From Cellulosimicrobium composti (lineage in GTDB: Bacteria > Actinomycetota > Actinomycetes > Actinomycetales > Cellulomonadaceae): a DNA stretch of 57,427 bases. Positions within the stretch are counted from its first letter, which is position 1. Each line of letters begins with the position of its first letter. Both the position numbers and the translations under genes were made by a program. The notes beneath the pieces were generated by a model. It worked only from the letters and a program-made list of their open reading frames with translations, did no database searches and was not told the DNA's origin. This document shows, in pieces, positions 35,201 to 42,617 of the stretch. The stretch lies in contig NZ_WMKA01000023.1 of the NCBI RefSeq assembly GCF_009711085.1, positions 1 to 57,427 of the forward strand, in the 5' to 3' direction.

Positions 35201-36030
35201 GCGCCGTCCTCGACGAGGTCGTCCACCAGCACGCCCTGGGTGCGGCCGCGGCCGTCGACGAGCACCGTCCCGTGGTCGGTGTGCTTGGTGCGCAGCGCCC
35301 GGGCGCCGCGGTCGGCGCCGATGAAGCTCGCGACGAACTCGCTCGCGGGGTTCTCGAGGATCTCGCTCGGGGACCCGATCTGCGCGACCTGCGCGCCCTT
35401 CTCGAGGATGACGACCTGGTCGCCGAGCAGGAACGCCTCGTCGACGTCGTGCGTGACGAACACGACGGTCTTCTCCAGCTCGCGCTGCAGCCGGATCGTC
35501 TCGGTCTGCAGCTCGGCCCGGACGATCGGGTCGACGGCGCCGAACGGCTCGTCCATGAGCAGGATGTTCGGGTCCGCGGCGAGCGCGCGCGCCACGCCGA
35601 CGCGCTGCTGCTGGCCACCCGAGAGCTGGCTCGGGTAGCGGTCCGCGAGGCCGCGGTCGAGGCCGACCGTGTCGAGGAGCTCGAGAGCGCGCTCGCGCGC
35701 GGGCCCGCGCGGTGTGCCCTCGAGGCGCAGGACGGTCGTGACGTTGTCCACGACCTTGTGGTGGGGGAGGAGCCCGCCGTTCTGCAGGACGTACCCGATG
35801 CTCCGGCGCAGCTTCACCGGGTCGCGGTCGAGGATCGACGCGCCGTCGATCTCGATGACGCCCGAGGTCGGCTCGACCATGCGGTTGATCATCCGCAGGA
35901 GCGTCGTCTTGCCGCTCCCCGAGGACCCGACGAGCACCGTGGTGCGGTGCGGCGGGATGACGAGGTCGAAGTCGGCGACCGCCGCCGTGCCGTCGGGGTA
36001 CGTCTTGGTGACCGATCGGAACTCGATCAT
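35197..36030 (-). CDS. ABC importer ATPase (betaine-type, OpuCA-like)
   Basis: A 277-aa ATPase energising the importer. Walker A is VGSSGSGKTTLLRMINRM, the Q-loop is GYVLQNGGLLPHHKVVDNV, the signature LSGGQQQRVGVARALAADP, Walker B NILLMDEPFGAVDPI and the H-loop TVVFVTHDVDEAFLLGD. The GLLPHHKV segment is typical of the quaternary amine transporter ATPases. The C-terminal 50 residues lack the two full CBS domains of OpuAA and are short. GGGAGG is near the ATG at 36030. It is the first gene of the operon, divergent from lysE. Confidence 0.93.
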   Translation of the reverse strand: MIEFRSVTKTYPDGTAAVADFDLVIPPHRTTVLVGSSGSGKTTLLRMINRMVEPTSGVIEIDGASILDRDPVKLRRSIGYVLQNGGLLPHHKVVDNVTTVLRLEGTPRGPARERALELLDTVGLDRGLADRYPSQLSGGQQQRVGVARALAADPNILLMDEPFGAVDPIVRAELQTETIRLQRELEKTVVFVTHDVDEAFLLGDQVVILEKGAQVAQIGSPSEILENPASEFVASFIGADRGARALRTKHTDHGTVLVDGRGRTQGVLVDDLVEDGA

Positions 36031-36207
36031 GGGGCGCTGCCTCCCGACAGTCGGTGAACGGCTTCCACCCAACCACGACCGCGACGCGGTCTGCGAGCGC
36101 AATGCGTCGCCTGTCTCAGAACGTACGACGCCCCACCGACACGCGGCACTCGCACCGGTACGTCGGCTTCGCACTCTCGTCGGCGCCGCGGCCGTTCGGA
36201 ACTCCCG

Positions 36208-36235
36208 TGACGCGCGTCACCGGGAGACCTATCGT
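36208..36235 (+). promoter_or_regulatory. lysE promoter with palindromic operator candidate
   Basis: TGACGCGCGTCA (36208-36219) is a perfect palindrome within a longer imperfect one, CTCCCG...CGGGAG. A TATCGT -10 box (36230-36235) is 6 nt before the GTG, so the palindrome overlaps the expected -35 region. Confidence 0.45.
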
Positions 36236-36241
36236 GAGCGT

Positions 36242-36883
36242 GTGCCGCCGCCGGACGCCCTGCTCGCCTTCGCGCTCGCGTCGCTCGTGATCGTCGTGGT
36301 CCCGGGCCCCAGCGTGCTCTTCGTCGTGGGCCGCTCGCTCTCGCTCGGGCCCCGGGGCGGCGTCCTCAGCGTGCTCGGCAACGAGCTCGGCGCGCTCACG
36401 CTCGTCGCCGCCGTCGCGCTCGGCGTCGGCACGGTCGTCGCGACGTCCGTCGCGGTGTTCACGGCCGTCAAGCTCGTCGGCGCCGCCTACCTCGTCCACC
36501 TCGGCGTCCAGGCGGTCCGGCACCGGCGGGACGGTGCGGTCGGCGTCGCCGTCGCGCCCGTGCGCGAGCCGTGGTGGCGCGTCGTGCGCCAGGGCTACGT
36601 CGTCGGCGCGACGAACCCCAAGACCATCGTGTTCTTCGTCGCCGTCCTGCCCCAGTTCACGGACTTCCACGCCGGGCGGGTGCCGGCCCAGATGATGGTG
36701 CTCGGCGTGGTCTTCACCGTGATCGCGTTCGTGTGCGACGGCGCGTGGGCGCTCGCGGCCGGGGCGGCCCGGGCCTGGTTCGCGTCCTCGCCCGGGCGCC
36801 TGAGCGCGGTGCGCGCCACGGGCGGCGGCATGATGGTCGGCCTCGGCGGCCTCCTCGCCGTCGCGACGCACCGCAGCGCCTGA
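36242..36883 (+). CDS. LysE/RhtB family amino acid exporter
   Basis: A 213-aa, six-helix exporter. The N-terminus LLAFALASLVIVVVPGPSVLFVVGRSLSLG carries the family's VPGPS signature (shown as VVVPGPSVLFVVGRS), and TNPKTIVFFVAVLPQF is the second conserved block after the amphipathic loop. It exports small amino acids or analogues, but which ones cannot be deduced. The GTG start is 6 nt from a TATCGT -10 box. It has no adjacent LysR-type regulator. The gene ends in a perfect 20-bp terminator shared with tRNA-His. Confidence 0.91.
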   Translation: MPPPDALLAFALASLVIVVVPGPSVLFVVGRSLSLGPRGGVLSVLGNELGALTLVAAVALGVGTVVATSVAVFTAVKLVGAAYLVHLGVQAVRHRRDGAVGVAVAPVREPWWRVVRQGYVVGATNPKTIVFFVAVLPQFTDFHAGRVPAQMMVLGVVFTVIAFVCDGAWALAAGAARAWFASSPGRLSAVRATGGGMMVGLGGLLAVATHRSA

Positions 36884-36920
36884 GCCGCCGGGACGTCCCG
36901 GGACGCGACACGGCAGGACG

Positions 36921-36960
36921 CGACGAGGGCCGGTCTCCGTACGGAGACCGGCCCTCGTCG
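36921..36960. terminator. Bidirectional terminator between lysE and tRNA-His
   Basis: A perfect 20-bp palindrome (36921-36940 with 36941-36960) centred on CCGTACGG. It can terminate from both directions. Confidence 0.78.
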
Positions 36961-36962
36961 TC

Positions 36963-37039
36963 TGGGGTGAGTAACGGGACTTGAACCCGCGACCCCCTGG
37001 ACCACAACCAGGTGCTCTACCAGCTGAGCTATACCCACC
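36963..37039 (-). tRNA. tRNA-His (anticodon GUG)
   Basis: On the minus strand GTGGGTA pairs with TACTCAC, with an extra 5' G (position -1, base 37039) facing discriminator C (36966), the histidine identity element. The loop between CCTGG and CCAGG is TTGTGGT, giving GUG. CCA (36963-36965) is encoded. Confidence 0.97.
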
Positions 37040-37131
37040 ATGCGGGACGTGCCCACGCGACCGGCGCGTGGAGCACCGGCCGTCGAAAAGTGTACCCGCT
37101 CCGCGGGGTGCTCCAGGACGCCCCGGCCGGG

Positions 37132-37815
37132 TCAGGCGTCGGTCGTCCCTGTGACGGTGGCCACGGACTCGTCCGCGGCCGGTCGGGTGCGTCCCCGGGC
37201 CACGCTCGTCGCCACGACCTCCTCGGCGAGGCGGCGCGCCGTCGCGGAGTCCGGGCCGGGCTGGGGGACGAACACGGCGGCGCGGTAGTACCGCAGCTCG
37301 TCGATGCTCTCGAGGATGTCCGCGAGCGCGCGGTGCCCGCCCTGCTTCTCGGGCGACGCGAAGTACGCGCGCGGGTACCAGCGGCGCGAGAGCTCCTTGA
37401 CGGACGAGACGTCGATGATCCGGTAGTGCAGGTGGCTCATCAGAGCCGGCATGTCGCGGTCGAGGAAGCCCTTGTCGGTCCCGACCGAGTTGCCCGCGAG
37501 GGGCGCCTTGCCGGGCTCCGGGACCCACGTGCGGACGTAGTCGAGCACGCGCTGCTCGGCCTCGGCGAGCGTGAGCCCCTCGTCGAGCTCGTCGAGCAGG
37601 CCCGACGTCGTGTGCATCTGGCGCACGAAGTCGCCCATCTGCGCGAGCGCCTCCGCGGGCGGTCGGACCAGGACGTCCACCCCCTCGCCGAGCACGTTGA
37701 GCTCCGAGTCGGTCACGACGGCGGCGACCTCGACGAGGGCGTCGGCGCCCAGGTCGAGCCCGGTCATCTCGCAGTCGATCCAGACGATGCGTTCGTTCGC
37801 GTTCACAGGACTCAC
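37132..37815 (-). CDS. orn: Oligoribonuclease
   Basis: 3'-5' exonuclease that clears di- to oligoribonucleotides, including the linear product of cyclic-di-GMP breakdown. The 227-aa DEDDh enzyme has [20 protein letters not shown] (first Asp-x-Glu), [39 protein letters not shown] and [13 protein letters not shown] (His and Asp). The C-terminus has a polar 25-residue extension. Two GTG codons are possible; the one at 37815 is 6 nt after a TAGGCT -10 box (37822-37827 on plus) and is preferred. It is monocistronic. Confidence 0.94.
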   Translation of the reverse strand: MSPVNANERIVWIDCEMTGLDLGADALVEVAAVVTDSELNVLGEGVDVLVRPPAEALAQMGDFVRQMHTTSGLLDELDEGLTLAEAEQRVLDYVRTWVPEPGKAPLAGNSVGTDKGFLDRDMPALMSHLHYRIIDVSSVKELSRRWYPRAYFASPEKQGGHRALADILESIDELRYYRAAVFVPQPGPDSATARRLAEEVVATSVARGRTRPAADESVATVTGTTDA

Positions 37816-37885
37816 CCGCACAGCCTAGTCGTGGCGTGCGGCCCGTCCCCGCGCGTCGGCCCGGCTGCGCGGGGACCGGGTACGA

Positions 37886-37937
37886 CGAAGGCCCCGGTGG
37901 TCCGGTCCACGGTGGGTCCGGACGGCCGAGGCCTTCG
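37886..37937 (-). terminator. Hairpin between the small ORF and orn
   Basis: CGAAGGC (37886-37892) pairs with GCCTTCG (37931-37937), and the inner GC-rich bases can pair further. It follows the 49-codon minus-strand ORF and precedes the orn promoter. Confidence 0.5.
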
Positions 37938-37996
37938 ACGAGGTGCGCCGCCGCCTGTCGGGGTGGGACCCCGGCCCGGCGAGCGGTCGGTGCGCG

Positions 37997-38146
37997 TCAT
38001 GCGGAGCGGCGCGGCAGGCGGGCCTGCCGGGTGTGCGCCGGGACGCGGGTCGTGGTGCGGCGCAGCTGCGACCGGCGCAGGGTCTGCTCCTGCAGCTGCT
38101 CGCGACGGCTGAGGGCCGCCACGTCGTACGTGATCAAGGGATGCAT
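37997..38146 (-). CDS. Small basic protein, 49 aa, uncharacterised
   Basis: A minus-strand frame opens at ATG 38146 and ends at TGA 37997-37999. The peptide begins MHPLITYDVAALSRREQLQE and is rich in Arg, Gln and Leu, ending RLPRRSA. It is predicted helical, and its codons are strongly G/C at third positions, like real genes here. Short proteins starting MHP-L followed by an amphipathic Arg/Gln helix occur near orn-type genes of actinobacteria, but I cannot name a family. No strong Shine-Dalgarno sequence is visible (GAGAG upstream). A terminator-like hairpin follows it. Apart from this ORF and the two promoters, the 37816-38356 interval holds nothing else that I recognise. Confidence 0.5.
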   Translation of the reverse strand: MHPLITYDVAALSRREQLQEQTLRRSQLRRTTTRVPAHTRQARLPRRSA

Positions 38147-38344
38147 GGTGAGTGCTCTCGTGACGCTGGGTTTCGTGGGTCTGGCCGGACCCTCCACCGC
38201 CCGGTACGGACCGGACGGACGCCACCGCGGTGTGCTCCTAGAGGACCACGCGCGGCGGGGGCGGCGCACGGCTTTTTCGCCACGAGCGTCGGAGCGCCCC
38301 GCACGACGCCGCCCGGCCGGCCTGCGTGGTCGGTCCACCCTGCG

Positions 38345-38350
38345 TAGCCT
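38345..38350 (+). promoter_or_regulatory. -10 box TAGCCT of a leaderless PAP2 promoter
   Basis: TAGCCT ends 6 nt before the ATG at 38357. Confidence 0.55.
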
Positions 38351-38356
38351 CCGGGC

Positions 38357-39097
38357 ATGGGTCCGAGAGGCGGGGCAGCGGGAGGCGCGTCCGCGCGCGA
38401 GGTGCTCGCACGGGTGTGGCCGGGGCTCGCGCTGGTCCTCGTCGGCGCCGTGGGCTTCGTCGTCCTGCTCGACGCCGTGCGCGACCAGGACGACCTCTGG
38501 GTGCTCGACGACCCCCTGCTCGCGTGGATGGTCGCGCAGCGCTCGCCCGTCGCGACGACGGTCCTCACCGTCGTGACGACCGTGTCCGGGCCGTACGTGC
38601 TCCCCGTCCTCGTCGCGCTGGGCTGCGTGCTGTGGGCCTGGCGCTCGGGCACGTGGTGGGAGCCCGGCATGTTCGCGGGGGCGATGGTGCTGTCCACGCT
38701 CGTCTCGACGGTGCTCAAGGCGGTGGTCGCGCGCCCGCGGCCGCCCGACGCGTCGATGGTCGTCGCGGGCGTCGAGCGCTCGTTCTCCTTCCCGTCCGGC
38801 CACACGATCGGTGCCGCGACGCTCGTGCTCGTCGGGGGCTACCTCGTGTGGCACCGGCACCACGACGGGCGGGTGCTCGCCGTCTGGGTGGCCGTGTCGG
38901 TGGTCGTGGTGGGCGCGGTCGCCCTGAGCCGGCTCTACCTCGGGTACCACTTCCTCACGGACGTCCTGGCGGGGATGGCGCTCGCGGTGGCGGTCCTCGG
39001 CGTCGTGGTCGTGGTCACGCGCCTGCACGACGCGCAGGCGGGCGGGCGCCCGCGCGTGGCCGCCCGGCCGGCGGGGACGGACGGCGACGTTCGCTAA
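38357..39097 (+). CDS. PAP2-family membrane phosphatase
   Basis: A 246-aa integral membrane phosphatase with about six helices. The three PAP2 motifs are KAVVARPRPPD (K-x6-RP), SFPSGHTIGA (PSGH) and SRLYLGYHFLTDVLAG (SR-x5-H-x3-D). The active site faces the outside, so it probably removes phosphate from lipid carriers such as undecaprenyl diphosphate or phosphatidic acid. The ATG at 38357 is 6 nt after TAGCCT. The stop codon TAA (39095-39097) touches the operator-like repeats of the arsR promoter. Confidence 0.92.
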   Translation: MGPRGGAAGGASAREVLARVWPGLALVLVGAVGFVVLLDAVRDQDDLWVLDDPLLAWMVAQRSPVATTVLTVVTTVSGPYVLPVLVALGCVLWAWRSGTWWEPGMFAGAMVLSTLVSTVLKAVVARPRPPDASMVVAGVERSFSFPSGHTIGAATLVLVGGYLVWHRHHDGRVLAVWVAVSVVVVGAVALSRLYLGYHFLTDVLAGMALAVAVLGVVVVVTRLHDAQAGGRPRVAARPAGTDGDVR

Positions 39098-39134
39098 AGA
39101 AGTCTTGCGCAAGAAGTCTTTCGTGAAGTAGCGT
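39097..39134 (+). promoter_or_regulatory. Promoter/operator of the arsR-MFS pair
   Basis: Two direct copies of AAGAAGTCTT (39097-39106 and 39111-39120) enclose the perfect palindrome TCTTGCGCAAGA (39103-39114). A TAGCGT -10 box (39129-39134) lies 6 nt before the ATG. The repeats cover the -35 position, as expected for autorepression by a winged-helix regulator. Confidence 0.7.
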
Positions 39135-39140
39135 GCCCGC

Positions 39141-39752
39141 ATGAGCACGTCAGGACGCGCGCCGTCCGGCCCGCGGCAGGCCGCCGGCCAGGTCGTCGCC
39201 ACCGACCCCGCCAGCATCCGGGCCCTCGCCCACCCGCTGCGCCTGCGCATCCTCGCGATCCTCGACGACGAGGGCGAGGTCACCGCGACGCGCTGCGCCG
39301 AGGTCACGGGCGAGTCGGTCGCGAGCTGCTCGTTCCACCTGCGCATGCTCGCGAAGTACGGCTACGTCGAACCCGCAGAGCGGCGCGGCAAGGAGCGCCC
39401 GTGGCGCTCCGTCGGACGCGGCCGGCAGACGCGCTTCGACCCCGACGTCCCGGAGTCGCTGCACGCGGCCGGCGCCGTGGCGGGCCTCGTGCTCGACCAG
39501 GAGGCCGACCGGGTCCGCGCGTGGCTCGCCGCGGCGCCCGCCGAGGACCCGCAGTGGCTCCTCGCCTCGACGATGAGCGGTGCGTCGTTCTACGCGACGC
39601 GCGAGGAGCTCGACGCGCTCGCGCGCGAGGTCGAGGCGCTCACCGACCGCTTCGCCGGCCGCTGGGACGACCCCTCCCTGCGACCCGCGGGCGCACGCCC
39701 CGCGCGCCTGTTCGCCGTCGTCAACGCCGACCCCCCGCAGGACCCCCGATGA
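39141..39752 (+). CDS. ArsR-family winged-helix repressor
   Basis: A 203-aa transcription factor. After a 25-residue disordered start, the winged helix-turn-helix is IRALAHPLRLRILAILDDEG, ATRCAEVTGESVASCSFHLR and MLAKYGYVEPAERRGKERPW. The C-terminal half is helical (DQEADRVRAWLAAAP) and would carry the effector site or dimer interface. No metal-binding Cys-x-Cys motif is seen, so it is probably not an arsenic sensor despite the family name. Its stop overlaps the MFS gene (ATGA), so it most likely regulates this exporter and itself through the upstream repeats. Confidence 0.9.
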   Translation: MSTSGRAPSGPRQAAGQVVATDPASIRALAHPLRLRILAILDDEGEVTATRCAEVTGESVASCSFHLRMLAKYGYVEPAERRGKERPWRSVGRGRQTRFDPDVPESLHAAGAVAGLVLDQEADRVRAWLAAAPAEDPQWLLASTMSGASFYATREELDALAREVEALTDRFAGRWDDPSLRPAGARPARLFAVVNADPPQDPR

Positions 39753-41086
39753 GCGCGCCGGACGGACCGGCGGGCACCACCCCGACCGGCACGAGCGCGA
39801 CCGGCACGAGCGCGAGCGGCACGGCGGCGAGCGGCGTCGCACCGACCGGGACGACGGCCGGTCCGGCAGAGGACGCCGCCGCAGGCCCCGCGCGCGCCGC
39901 GCTGCGCGGCCGCGCGTTCCGCCTGCTGTCGGTGGCGTGGGCGTTCACGAACTTCGCCGACTCCGTCCTCGCGATCATCCTCGCCGTGTGGGTCAAGGAC
40001 CTCACGGGGTCCAACGGCGCCGCCGGCCTCGTGTTCGCCGCGCTCGGCCTGCCGGCGCTCGCGTCGCCGTTCCTCGGGCAGCTCGCCGACCGGGTCTCGC
40101 GGCGCCGGATGCTCGTCGGGGCGTACGCCGTCGGGGCGCTGAGCGTGCTCGCGCTGCTCGCCGTGCGGGGCCCCGGGCAGGTGTGGCTCGTGTTCGTCGT
40201 CACGGTGCTCTACTCGACTGTCGGCTTCGCGACGGCCGCTGCCCAGTCGGGTCTCGTGCGAGACATGCTGCCCGACGACGCGCTCGCGCCCGCGAACGGC
40301 CGCCTCACGACGATCGACCAGGTGTTCCGCCTCCTCATGCCGGTCGTCGGCGCCGGCGCGTACGCGCTCGCGGGGGTGTGGCCGCTCGTCGCCGCGGCGT
40401 CCGTCGCGTTCACGGTCGCGGCCGTGCTCGTCGGGCGCATCCGGGTCGCCGAGACCCCGCCGACCCCGGCCGACGAGCGCGAGCCCTACCTCGGCGAGGT
40501 CACCGCGGGCTTCCGGCACCTCGTGCGGACCGCGCCGCTCGGCGTCCTCACGCTCGCGCTCGTCGTCGCGTTCGCGGCCGTCGGCCTGCTCAACGCGGTG
40601 AGCCTCGCGATCGTCGAGCACGGCCTCGGCCTCCCCGCGGCGCTCCTCGGCCCCATCGCGTCCGCCCAGGCGCTCGGGGCGATCGTCGCCGGGCTCACCG
40701 CGGCCCGGCTCGTCGCCCGCTGGGGCGCGCAGCGCGTCGTCGCGCTCGGCCTGCTCGTGCTCGCGCTGGGCATCGTCCCGACCACGGGCACGAGCGTCGC
40801 CGCGATCGTCGTGGGGCTCGGCGGGGTCGGGCTGGGCGTGACGTGGGCGGTCGTCGGGTTCGTCACCGAGCGCCAGCTCCGCACGCCCGGCACCCTCCAG
40901 GGCCGTGTCGCCGCCGCGAGCACGATGCTGCTCAACGTCCCGCAGCTCGTCCTCACCGTCGTGGGCGCGGCGCTCCTCGGGGTGCTCGACTACCGCGTGC
41001 TGCTCGTCGTCACGGTCGCCGGGGTCGTCGTCGCCTCGGGTCTCGCGCTGCGCGGCCGCCGAGCCGCTGCGGCGGTCGCCGAGTAG
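39749..41086 (+). CDS. MFS drug-exporter-type transporter
   Basis: A 445-aa, 12-helix MFS permease. After a 50-residue disordered Thr/Gly/Ala-rich N-terminus encoded by a tandem repeat, the first helix is LLSVAWAFTNFADSVLAIIL. The loop motif is GQLADRVSRRRMLVGAYAVG, followed by DMLPDDALAPANGRLTTIDQVFR. The C-terminal half has VVGFVTERQLRTPGTLQGRVAAAS. These features fit the DHA3 type of proton-driven exporters. It is coupled to the ArsR gene by ATGA, so induction of export by the compound sensed by the repressor is the simplest model; the compound is unknown. Confidence 0.88.
   Translation: MSAPDGPAGTTPTGTSATGTSASGTAASGVAPTGTTAGPAEDAAAGPARAALRGRAFRLLSVAWAFTNFADSVLAIILAVWVKDLTGSNGAAGLVFAALGLPALASPFLGQLADRVSRRRMLVGAYAVGALSVLALLAVRGPGQVWLVFVVTVLYSTVGFATAAAQSGLVRDMLPDDALAPANGRLTTIDQVFRLLMPVVGAGAYALAGVWPLVAAASVAFTVAAVLVGRIRVAETPPTPADEREPYLGEVTAGFRHLVRTAPLGVLTLALVVAFAAVGLLNAVSLAIVEHGLGLPAALLGPIASAQALGAIVAGLTAARLVARWGAQRVVALGLLVLALGIVPTTGTSVAAIVVGLGGVGLGVTWAVVGFVTERQLRTPGTLQGRVAAASTMLLNVPQLVLTVVGAALLGVLDYRVLLVVTVAGVVVASGLALRGRRAAAAVAE
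39785..39844. repeat. 15-bp tandem repeat in the MFS gene N-terminus
   Basis: Two exact ACCGGCACGAGCGCG units (39785-39799, 39800-39814) are followed by two diverged units. They encode TGTSA-type repeats and keep the frame, so copy-number change would only alter the length of the disordered tail. Confidence 0.7.
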
Positions 41087-41110
41087 GGCGCGGCGGCGTC
41101 GGCCCCGGGA

Positions 41111-41710
41111 TCAGTCGTCGAGACCGCGGGCGCGCAGCGCGTCCCCGAGCGCGTCGGCCTGACGCAGGCCCCCGACGACGAGCGGGACGGCGTAGGCACG
41201 CACGTCGCGCTCGCGGCCGCGGGCCCGGCACGCGTCGCGCACGCGGTGCGCGAGCGCGGTCACCACGGGGACGCACCGCACGGCGAGCGACAGGACGAGC
41301 GCGAGCCGGCCGACGTCGACCCCCACGCGCGCGAGCGGGCGCAGGCCCCGGCCGATCGCGGCGAGCACGGCGGACGTGCGCGTCGTGAGCAGCACGAGGC
41401 CCGCGAGCGCGACGAGCGCGACGAGGCGGGACGTGAGGACGAGCGCGGGCACGGGACCGAGGGTGAGCCACTGCACCGCGAGCAGCACGGGCACCACGAG
41501 ACGCAGGGGCCGCACCTGCGCCCAGGCCGCGCGCAGGCCCACGCCCGCGACGGCGTACAGGGCCGCGACGGCGCCGACGACGGCCGCGACCGTCCCGGGC
41601 GACGTCGCCGCGAGCGCGACGGCGGACACGCCCGCGAGCCCGGCGAGCTTGGCCCCCGCGGGCGCGCGATGCACGAGCGACGTGCCCGGGCGGTACGTGC
41701 CGGGCGTCAC
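41111..41710 (-). CDS. ECF transporter transmembrane component EcfT (BioN-like)
   Basis: A 199-aa membrane protein with four to five helices (GTSLVHRAPAGAKLAGLAGVS, PLRLVVPVLLAVQWLTLG, LALVLSLAVRCVPVVTALAHR). The C-terminal cytoplasmic helices carry the Ala-Arg-Gly motifs that grip the ATPases: DACRARGRERD and GDALRARGLDD. It is the last gene of the bioY operon. EcfT couples the ATPase to the biotin-binding BioY. The GTG is 55 bp after the EcfA stop, and the operon ends here, converging with the MFS gene. Confidence 0.88.
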   Translation of the reverse strand: MTPGTYRPGTSLVHRAPAGAKLAGLAGVSAVALAATSPGTVAAVVGAVAALYAVAGVGLRAAWAQVRPLRLVVPVLLAVQWLTLGPVPALVLTSRLVALVALAGLVLLTTRTSAVLAAIGRGLRPLARVGVDVGRLALVLSLAVRCVPVVTALAHRVRDACRARGRERDVRAYAVPLVVGGLRQADALGDALRARGLDD

Positions 41711-41765
41711 GACGGCCGCCCGTGCGGCGCGACGTGCACGGCGGGCCTCGGCGCGGGCGAACCCG

Positions 41766-42617
41766 TCACGACGCGCCCCGGCGGCTCGCGGGTGCGGCCT
41801 CGTCGACGAGGCGCCGGTAGTGCGCGACGGCCGGCCCGGGTGCGTCGTCCGCCACGACCCGCCCGTCGTCGACGACGAGGACGCGGTCCATCGCGTCCAT
41901 GAGGGTCAGGTCGTGCGAGACGAGGACGACCTGCTGGGGCAGGGCCGCGAGCTCGGCGGCGAACCGGCGCGTGTTGCGCAGGTCGAGGAGCGTCGTCGGC
42001 TCGTCGGCGACCACGAGGCGGGGCCGCGCCGCGAGGACGGACGTGAGCGCGAGGAGCTGCTTCTGCCCGCCGGACAGGAGGTGGGCGGGGTGGTCGGCGT
42101 GGTGGGCGAGGCCGCGCGCCGCGAGCGCGTCCCGCACGATCCGGTCGCGCTCGGAGGCGGGCACGCCGCGCACCGAGTATGCGACGTCCTCGGCGACGGT
42201 CGGCATGACGATCTGCGCGTCCGGGTCCGTGAACACGAACCCGACGCGGCGCCGGACCGCCGCGCCGTCGCGACGCGTGTCGAGCCCGTCGACGAGCACG
42301 CGTCCCGCCGTGGGGACCACGAGCCCGTTGAGCAGGCGCGCGAGCGTGCTCTTGCCCGAGCCGTTGGCGCCGACGATCCCGACGCGGCGCTCGGTGAGCT
42401 CGACGTCCACCCCGCGCAGGACGTCGCGCCCGCCGAGCCGCACGTGCACGTCCTCCAGCCGGACGACGCACCCCGTCGCCGCGTCGGCGGGCACGACGCC
42501 GGCGGGCACGACGCCCGAGGGCACGGCGTCGGCCGGGACCGGGGGAGCTGCGCCGGGCGTGCGCGCCCCCCGGTCGGCGTTCCGGCGGCGGGCCGCCGCG
42601 ACCGCGCGCGCGATCAT
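41766..42617 (-). CDS. ECF transporter ATPase EcfA (BioM-like)
   Basis: A 283-aa ABC ATPase. A 50-residue disordered N-terminus comes before the domain: VRLEDVHVRLGGRDVLRGVD, Walker A VGANGSGKSTLARLLNGLVV, Q-loop GFVFTDPDAQIVMPTVAEDV, signature LSGGQKQLLALTSVLAARP, Walker B LVVADEPTTLLDLRN and switch VVLVSHDLTLMDAMD. FTDPDAQI is the ECF-type Q-loop. The ATG overlaps the thiolase stop (ATGA). It powers biotin uptake together with EcfT and BioY, or serves as a shared ATPase. Confidence 0.92.
   Translation of the reverse strand: MIARAVAAARRRNADRGARTPGAAPPVPADAVPSGVVPAGVVPADAATGCVVRLEDVHVRLGGRDVLRGVDVELTERRVGIVGANGSGKSTLARLLNGLVVPTAGRVLVDGLDTRRDGAAVRRRVGFVFTDPDAQIVMPTVAEDVAYSVRGVPASERDRIVRDALAARGLAHHADHPAHLLSGGQKQLLALTSVLAARPRLVVADEPTTLLDLRNTRRFAAELAALPQQVVLVSHDLTLMDAMDRVLVVDDGRVVADDAPGPAVAHYRRLVDEAAPASRRGAS

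Noticed and set aside
39785-39844. Phase-variable repeat in the MFS gene
   Set aside because: The unit is 15 bp, so gain or loss keeps the frame and would not switch the gene off.
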